This document shows, in pieces, positions 5,687 to 9,780 of a stretch of 9,780 bases of DNA. Source of the DNA: Actinomycetes bacterium. Lineage in GTDB: Bacteria; Actinomycetota; Acidimicrobiia; Acidimicrobiales; Bog-793. Each line of letters starts with the position of its first letter. The stretch's first letter is position 1. The position numbers and the translations under genes were made by a program. Under the pieces are notes generated by a model that searched no databases, was not told the DNA's origin, and worked only from the letters and a program-made list of their open reading frames with translations. The stretch spans positions 1-9,780 of the forward strand of contig JAKAOD010000079.1 of the NCBI GenBank assembly GCA_021823365.1. The letters run 5' to 3'.

Positions 5687-6988
5687 ATGCTCAACCGCCT
5701 CGACCTGCGCGGGGTCCCCGCGACGGCGCCGCTCGGACTGCCCCGACCCGACCTCGGCGGCGAGGCGCCGGTGGAGGAGGTGCGCGCGCTGATCGCAGAG
5801 GTGCGCCGGCGCGGCGACGCCGCGTTGAGGGAGCTGACGCAGCGGTTCGACGGCGTCGAGATCGACGAGATCGCCGTGCCGCCGGACGAGCCCGGCCGGG
5901 CGCTCGACCGGCTCCCGGACGGTCTGCGGCAGGCGCTCACGGAGGCCCACGACGCCATCGAGGCGTTCCACCGGCACCGTGGCGCGCCCCCGGGCCGTAT
6001 CGAACGCGGCGGGATCGCCGTCGAGCAACTCGAGATCCCCGTCGAGCGCGTCGGGTGCTACGTGCCGGGCGGCCGCGCCCGCTACCCCTCGACGGTGCTC
6101 ATGACCGCCGTGCCCGCCCGAGTCGCCGGGGTGGGCTCGGTCGCCTGCTGCGTCCCTCCGGGGCCGGACGGCAGGCTCCCCGACGAGGTGCTCGCCGCGG
6201 CGGCGCTCGCCGGCGTCGACGAGGTCTTCAGGGTCGGCGGCGTCCAGGCCATCGCCGCGCTGGCCTACGGGACCGAGACGATCCGGGCCGTCGACGTCGT
6301 CTGCGGACCGGGGAGCAAGTGGGTGTCGCTCGCCCAGGCCGAGGTGCGCGGTGTCGTCGGCGTCCCCGCGAGCTTCGCCGGGCCGTCGGAGGTGGTCGTC
6401 GTCGCCGACGACTCGAGCCCGCCGACCTTTGCCGCGATCGACGTCGTGGTCCAGGCCGAGCACGGGCCGGACGGCCTGGCGTGGCTCGTCACCTGGTCCG
6501 AGGAGCTCGCCGGCGCCGTCGCGAAGGAGGTGGAGCGGCTCGTCGAGCGCTCCCCCCGGCGCGAGGAGACCCGGTCGACCCTCGAGCGCGGCGGCTACGC
6601 CGTCGTGGTCGACTCCCCGGAGCAGGCCATGCGGGTCGCCAACGAGATCGCCCCGGAGCACCTCGAGCTCCTTCTCGAGGACCCGGCACCGCTGTTGCGG
6701 CTCGTGCGGCATGCTGGCGCCGTGTTCCTCGGGCCGCTCTCGCCGGCGTCGGTCGGCGACTACGTCGCCGGGCCGAGCCACGTGCTCCCCACGTTCGCAA
6801 GCGCCCGGTTCGCGAGCGTCCTCGGGGTCGAGGACTTCGTGCGCCGCGTCCACGCCGTGGAGGTCGGGCGGTCCGGGATCGAGAGGGTCGCCCCGCACGT
6901 CGCCGCGCTCGCCGACGCCGAGGGCCTTGCCGCTCACGCCGAGTCGGTCAGGCTCCGCGTCGGCGCGCCCGGGTGGAGCGCCTCGTGA
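5687..6988 (+). CDS. hisD: Histidinol dehydrogenase
   Basis: Zinc-dependent NAD+ enzyme that oxidises L-histidinol twice to L-histidine, the last two steps of the pathway. It is 433 aa, usual for HisD. VGCYVPGGRARYPSTVLM (122-139) is the family signature. VVVQAEHGPDG (253-263) gives zinc ligands Q257 and H260; IAPEHLEL (321-328) gives the catalytic pair E324-H325; SVGDYVAGPSHVLPT (355-369) gives D358; and EGLAAHAESVRLR (412-424) gives H417, so the metal site is complete. One oddity is the nucleotide-side motif, usually GPGNxYVxxAK: here it reads GPGSKWVSLAQ (207-217), with Ser for Asn, Trp for Tyr and Gln for Lys. ATG 5687 is chosen because the normal N-terminus (LNRLDLRG) begins there; the frame stays open upstream only because of the base composition. 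It is first in the his operon and overlaps hisC by 4 bp. Confidence 0.96.
   Translation: MLNRLDLRGVPATAPLGLPRPDLGGEAPVEEVRALIAEVRRRGDAALRELTQRFDGVEIDEIAVPPDEPGRALDRLPDGLRQALTEAHDAIEAFHRHRGAPPGRIERGGIAVEQLEIPVERVGCYVPGGRARYPSTVLMTAVPARVAGVGSVACCVPPGPDGRLPDEVLAAAALAGVDEVFRVGGVQAIAALAYGTETIRAVDVVCGPGSKWVSLAQAEVRGVVGVPASFAGPSEVVVVADDSSPPTFAAIDVVVQAEHGPDGLAWLVTWSEELAGAVAKEVERLVERSPRREETRSTLERGGYAVVVDSPEQAMRVANEIAPEHLELLLEDPAPLLRLVRHAGAVFLGPLSPASVGDYVAGPSHVLPTFASARFASVLGVEDFVRRVHAVEVGRSGIERVAPHVAALADAEGLAAHAESVRLRVGAPGWSAS
6971..6978 (+). promoter_or_regulatory. Ribosome-binding site of hisC inside hisD
   Basis: GGGTGGAG ends 6 nt before GTG 6985. It decides the hisC start in favour of 6985 over the in-frame GTG at 6973, which lies within this very element. 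Confidence 0.5.
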
Positions 6989-8079
6989 GCGTCCCCGCCG
7001 CCACCCGCCTCGCGCCGCGTCGCGACGTGTCGCTGCTCCCCGGGTACCACTCGCCGCAGGTCGAGGTCGCGGTCCGCCTCAACGCGAACGAGGCGCCCGA
7101 GCCGCCGCCGGCCGAGTTCTTCGAGGAGCTCCGCCGTGAGGTCGGCGACGTCGCCCTCAACCGCTACCCGGACCGGGAGGCGCTCGCCCTTCGCGAGGCG
7201 GTCGGCCTGCAGCACGCGCTCCCGCCCGAGCGCGTCTACTGCGCCAACGGATCGAACGAGGTCCTCCAGTCGGTCTTCCTCGCCTACGGCGGGCCCGGGC
7301 GGGCCGCCGCGGTGTTCGAGCCGAGCTACGCCCTCCACCCGCACATCGCACGCGTCACCGGGACCGAGGTCGTCGAGGGGGAGCGCGACGCCGAGATGCT
7401 GATCGGCGAGCGCGAGCTGGCTCGCCTCCTCGCGTCGGCCGGTCGGCGCCGGGCGTCCAGCCCGGAGATCGTCTTCCTCTGCTCGCCGAACAACCCGACC
7501 GGGCGCGCCGAGCCGCGGGCGACCATCGAGCAGGTGCTCGCACGCGCCCCGGGGCTCGTCGTCGTCGACGAGGCCTACGGGCAGTTCTCGAGCTGGTCGG
7601 CGTGCGAGCTGCTCGCCGACCACCCCAACCTCGTCGTCGTCCGGACGTTCTCGAAGACGTGGTCGCTCGCCGGGCTGCGGCTCGGGTACGCCCTCGCCGA
7701 CCCCCGCGTGGTGGAGGACCTCGGCCGCGTGACGCTCCCGTACCATCTCGACGCGATCAAGCAGCGTGCCGGCCGGATCGCGCTCCGGTACGAGGGCGCG
7801 ATGCACGAGCGCGTCGCCCGGCTGGTCGGCGAGCGCCTGCGGCTCGTCGACGGGCTCGCCCGCCTCGGGCTCGAGGTGTTCCCCTCGGACGCCAACTTCG
7901 TGCTGTTCAAGGTCGGCAGCCGGGACGCACGCGAGCTCTGGCGGGAGCTGCTCAGCCGCTCGGTGCTCGTGCGAGACGTCTCGGGCTGGCCACGGCTGCA
8001 GGGCTGCCTTCGGGTGACCGTCGGTACGCCCGCCGAGGACGACGCCTTTCTCGCCGCGCTGTCCGCGGCGCTCGGCTGA
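6985..8079 (+). CDS. hisC: Histidinol-phosphate aminotransferase
   Basis: PLP enzyme that transfers the amino group of glutamate to imidazole-acetol phosphate, giving histidinol phosphate. It is 364 aa, normal for HisC. In order: RLNANEAP (31-38) at the substrate entrance; NRYPD (59-63); ANGSNEVL (87-94), phosphate/PLP-binding loop; SPNNPTG (167-173) with the pyridoxal-contact Asn; VVDEAYGQF (193-201) with the aspartate pairing with the PLP nitrogen; FSKTWSLAGLRLGY (222-235) with the Schiff-base lysine K224; and LRVTVGTPAEDD (342-353) with the carboxylate-binding arginine. The GTG start overlaps the hisD stop (GTGA) behind a fair ribosome-binding site. Given its place between hisD and hisB it is the histidine enzyme, although relatives can also transaminate aromatic keto acids. 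Confidence 0.96.
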   Translation: MSVPAATRLAPRRDVSLLPGYHSPQVEVAVRLNANEAPEPPPAEFFEELRREVGDVALNRYPDREALALREAVGLQHALPPERVYCANGSNEVLQSVFLAYGGPGRAAAVFEPSYALHPHIARVTGTEVVEGERDAEMLIGERELARLLASAGRRRASSPEIVFLCSPNNPTGRAEPRATIEQVLARAPGLVVVDEAYGQFSSWSACELLADHPNLVVVRTFSKTWSLAGLRLGYALADPRVVEDLGRVTLPYHLDAIKQRAGRIALRYEGAMHERVARLVGERLRLVDGLARLGLEVFPSDANFVLFKVGSRDARELWRELLSRSVLVRDVSGWPRLQGCLRVTVGTPAEDDAFLAALSAALG

Positions 8080-8084
8080 CGGAC

Positions 8085-8093
8085 GGGGAGGGG
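8085..8093 (+). promoter_or_regulatory. Ribosome-binding site of hisB
   Basis: GGGGAGGGG just before ATG 8096, in the 16-bp gap after hisC. This is the only real gap inside the his operon and the strongest Shine-Dalgarno sequence in the window. Confidence 0.6.
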
Positions 8094-8095
8094 CG

Positions 8096-8692
8096 ATGGC
8101 GGCTCGTCGGGCGGTGCGCGACCGGACGACGAAGGAGAGCACAGTCCACGTCGAGCTGGACCTCGACGGGAGCGGGAGCGCCGAGGTCTCGACCGGCCTG
8201 CCCTTCTTCGACCACATGCTCGCCCAGCTGGCGCGCCACGGGCGCCTCGACCTCGTGGTCCGCACCTCCGGCGACCTGGAGGTCGACGCCCACCACAGCG
8301 TCGAGGACACCGGGATCGTCCTCGGCGAGGCGCTCGCGTCGGCCCTCGGCGACAAGGCAGGCGTTCGCCGCTTCGCGTCGGCGAGCGTCCCGCTCGACGA
8401 GGCGCTCGTCGAGGTCGCCCTCGACCTATCCGGCCGGGCGTTCCTCCGCTACGACGTCCCGCTCGGGGCCGAGGCGCACCCGCTCGGCTCGCCGGGCTTC
8501 GAGCCGCAGCTCGCCGAGGAGTTCTGGCGGGCGCTCGTGGGCCTGGCTGGCGTGACGCTGCACGTCGGCCTGCGGCACGGCCGGAACACCCACCACGTGC
8601 TCGAGGCGTCGTTCAAGGCGGTCGCCGTCGCGCTGCGCGACGCGGCACGCCTGGAGGGCGGCGGGGTGCCGTCGACCAAGGGCGTGCTGTGA
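8096..8692 (+). CDS. hisB: Imidazoleglycerol-phosphate dehydratase
   Basis: Manganese enzyme that dehydrates imidazole-glycerol phosphate to imidazole-acetol phosphate. At 198 aa it is the monofunctional dehydratase, without the histidinol-phosphatase domain seen in enterobacterial HisB. GLPFFDHMLAQLARHG (34-49) starts the first half. DAHHSVEDTGIVLGEAL (64-80) is signature 1 and its two adjacent histidines bind Mn. VGLRHGRNTHHVLEASFKA (157-175) is signature 2 with the second His-His pair (166-167) and glutamate 170. The internal two-fold repeat of metal motifs is complete. Histidinol-phosphatase must therefore be encoded elsewhere. It starts at ATG 8096 behind a strong ribosome-binding site and overlaps hisH by 4 bp (GTGA). 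Confidence 0.97.
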   Translation: MAARRAVRDRTTKESTVHVELDLDGSGSAEVSTGLPFFDHMLAQLARHGRLDLVVRTSGDLEVDAHHSVEDTGIVLGEALASALGDKAGVRRFASASVPLDEALVEVALDLSGRAFLRYDVPLGAEAHPLGSPGFEPQLAEEFWRALVGLAGVTLHVGLRHGRNTHHVLEASFKAVAVALRDAARLEGGGVPSTKGVL

Positions 8693-9423
8693 TCGCCGTG
8701 CTCGACTACGGCATCGGCAACCTCCGCTCGGCGGAGAAGGCGCTCCAGCGCGTCGGCGGCGAGGCCCGTCTCGTCTCCGACCCGGCCGATGCGGAGGGGG
8801 CGACAGGGGTCGTGCTCCCCGGCGTCGGCGCCTTCGGAGCGTGCGCGCGGGCGCTGAGAGCTTCCGGCCTCGACGCCGTCGCCCTGCGAGCGCTTCGCGA
8901 CGGCGTGCCCTTCCTCGGGATCTGCGTCGGCTGCCAGCTCTTGTTCGAGGGCTCGGAGGAGGACCCCGACGAGACCGGCCTCGGCGTGCTCGACGGCGGC
9001 GTGAGGCGCATCCGCGGCGACGTGAAGCTCCCGCAGATGCAGTGGAACCGGCTCGAGCTCCGCCCCGGCGGCCGCTCGGCGATGCTCCCGCCGGGCGTGG
9101 AGGGGGGATGGTTCTACTTCGTGCACTCCTACGCGCCGGAGCCGGCCGGCGCGGCGCTCGACTGCGTCGTCGCGACGTGCGACTACGGCGGCCCGGTCGT
9201 CGCTGCCCTCGAACGAGGAGGCCTCTGGGCGACCCAGTTCCACCCTGAGAAGTCCGGGCGATCCGGGCTCGAGCTCCTCGGGCGCTTCGTCGCGGCGTCC
9301 TCCGGCGCGCCCGTCGTCGCGGCGTCCTCCGGCGCGCCCGTCGGCGAGGCGGGCTCGGGCGCGCGGCACGGCGGCGGCGCCGAGGGCGCAGCAGGGAGGC
9401 GGCCGGCAGGTCTTCCCGGGTGA
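8689..9423 (+). CDS. hisH: Imidazole glycerol phosphate synthase, glutaminase subunit, with long C-terminal tail
   Basis: Class I glutamine amidotransferase that releases ammonia for HisF, the synthase subunit. The triad is intact: C79 in GICVGCQLLF (77-86), H185 and E187 in TQFHPEKSG (182-190). LPGVGAFG (43-50) is the oxyanion-side loop. Two spots differ from the usual family text: GICVGCQ has Cys where Met is common, and LPQMQWN (114-120) replaces the common PHMGWN next to the HisF interface. HisH is normally about 200-210 aa; here the fold ends near residue 200 and 44 more residues follow. They are Ala/Gly/Ser/Pro/Arg-rich, with VAASSGAPV repeated exactly twice (201-218). This tail is coded by about 130 bp up to the hisA start, which overlaps the stop by 1 bp. 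The GTG start at 8689 overlaps hisB, with AAGGG 6 nt upstream. The core call is secure; the tail's role is unknown. Confidence 0.94.
   Translation: MIAVLDYGIGNLRSAEKALQRVGGEARLVSDPADAEGATGVVLPGVGAFGACARALRASGLDAVALRALRDGVPFLGICVGCQLLFEGSEEDPDETGLGVLDGGVRRIRGDVKLPQMQWNRLELRPGGRSAMLPPGVEGGWFYFVHSYAPEPAGAALDCVVATCDYGGPVVAALERGGLWATQFHPEKSGRSGLELLGRFVAASSGAPVVAASSGAPVGEAGSGARHGGGAEGAAGRRPAGLPG
9289..9342 (+). repeat. Exact 27-bp tandem duplication in hisH tail
   Basis: Two perfect in-frame copies (9289-9315 and 9316-9342) of a 27-bp unit encoding VAASSGAPV. With no third-position difference between the copies, the duplication looks recent or unstable. It lies just after the end of the glutaminase fold. 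Confidence 0.93.
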
Positions 9424-9780
9424 TGGACCTCCTGCCGGCGATCGACCTGCGGGGCGGGCGCTGCGTCCGCCTCCTGCGAGGCGATGCCGACCAGGAGACC
9501 GTCTACGGCGACCCGGTCGAGCTGGCGCGCGCCTACGGCGCAGGGGGGGCGCCGATGCTGCACGTCGTCGACCTGGACGCCGCCATGGGCGGCGTCCTCG
9601 CCAACCGGCCGATCGTCGAGCGCATCGTCGGGGAGGCGGGCGTGCCGGTCGAGTACAGCGGCGGGGTGCGCGCGGAAGCCATCGCCGCTGAGCTGCTCGA
9701 CAGCGGCATCACCCGCGTAGTGGTGGGAACCGTCGCCGTCGAGGACCCCGACGTCGTGCGCCGCCTCGCCGAGCGCTTCC
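9423..9780 (+). CDS. hisA: HisA-family isomerase (possibly bifunctional PriA), partial, C-terminus beyond right edge
   Basis: Isomerises ProFAR to PRFAR in histidine synthesis, producing the substrate of HisH-HisF. The window holds 119 codons and one base, about half of the (beta/alpha)8 barrel. LLPAIDLRGGRCVRLLRGD (3-21) is the first strand, with the general base D8 and phosphate-region arginine R16; HVVDLDAAMGG (47-57) is the second; VPVEYSGGVR (74-83) the third; and VVVGTVAVEDP (99-109) the fourth with the first half of the phosphate site. Dedicated HisA enzymes usually have Gly where S79 stands (VGGGIR), while actinobacterial PriA, which also does the TrpF reaction, has a Ser (VELSGGIR). 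That hints at a dual enzyme, but the PriA tryptophan and other deciding residues lie in the missing half. ATG 9423 overlaps the hisH stop as TGATG; hisF is the expected next gene. Confidence 0.94.
   Translation, partial: MDLLPAIDLRGGRCVRLLRGDADQETVYGDPVELARAYGAGGAPMLHVVDLDAAMGGVLANRPIVERIVGEAGVPVEYSGGVRAEAIAAELLDSGITRVVVGTVAVEDPDVVRRLAERF

Noticed and set aside
5122..8079. A 985-codon plus-strand frame ending in hisC, suggesting a giant HisC fusion.
   Set aside because: Everything before 6985 lies antisense to nth or out of frame over hisD and is Arg/Gly-rich shadow sequence; hisC has its own GTG, overlap and ribosome-binding site.
1..9780. Mobile elements, CRISPR, toxin-antitoxin or defence genes.
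   Set aside because: No transposase, integrase, spaced repeats, tRNA or atypical composition; all recognisable genes are core metabolism or repair.

Overview
The window looks like an ordinary chromosomal segment of a very high-GC actinobacterium. Third codon positions are almost always G or C, and many start codons are GTG. A mycothiol synthase and a menaquinone pathway are both strong actinobacterial markers. The style of the MenG and HisD proteins suggests a deep lineage such as Acidimicrobiia rather than Mycobacteriales or Streptomyces; this placement is inference. I see no rRNA, tRNA, CRISPR array, insertion sequence, phage gene or plasmid function.

Left part (1-4373, all on the minus strand, transcribed right to left): mshD, then rlmN, a small four-helix membrane protein, menG (ubiE) and menF (isochorismate synthase, cut by the left edge). 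mshD/rlmN and menG/menF overlap by GTGA, and the other gaps are 12 bp or somewhat under 100 bp, so this reads as one operon. It mixes low-molecular-weight thiol synthesis, rRNA modification and two steps of menaquinone synthesis.

Middle (4374-5686): a 70-bp divergent intergenic region separates mshD from a short plus-strand ORF of unknown function. That ORF converges on nth (endonuclease III, minus strand). The 198-bp gap between them holds a perfect 12-bp GC hairpin, probably a bidirectional terminator. A 64-bp divergent region then separates nth from the histidine operon.

Right part (5687-9780, plus strand): hisD, hisC, hisB, hisH and hisA, tightly packed with overlaps of 4, 4 and 1 bp and one 16-bp gap. 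This is the usual actinobacterial order; hisA is cut by the right edge and hisF would be expected next. HisB, HisH, HisC and HisD cover the dehydratase, glutaminase, aminotransferase and final oxidation steps of histidine synthesis. HisA supplies the isomerase step and may be a dual HisA/TrpF (PriA-type) enzyme.

I found no convincing undescribed system. The points worth a second look are modest: four divergent genes whose start codons sit 5-8 nt behind a TANNNT-like hexamer (apparent leaderless transcription), an unusual HisH with a 44-residue low-complexity tail containing an exact 27-bp tandem duplication, the mixed operon with an uncharacterised membrane protein, an awkward menG start, and the unknown short ORF.
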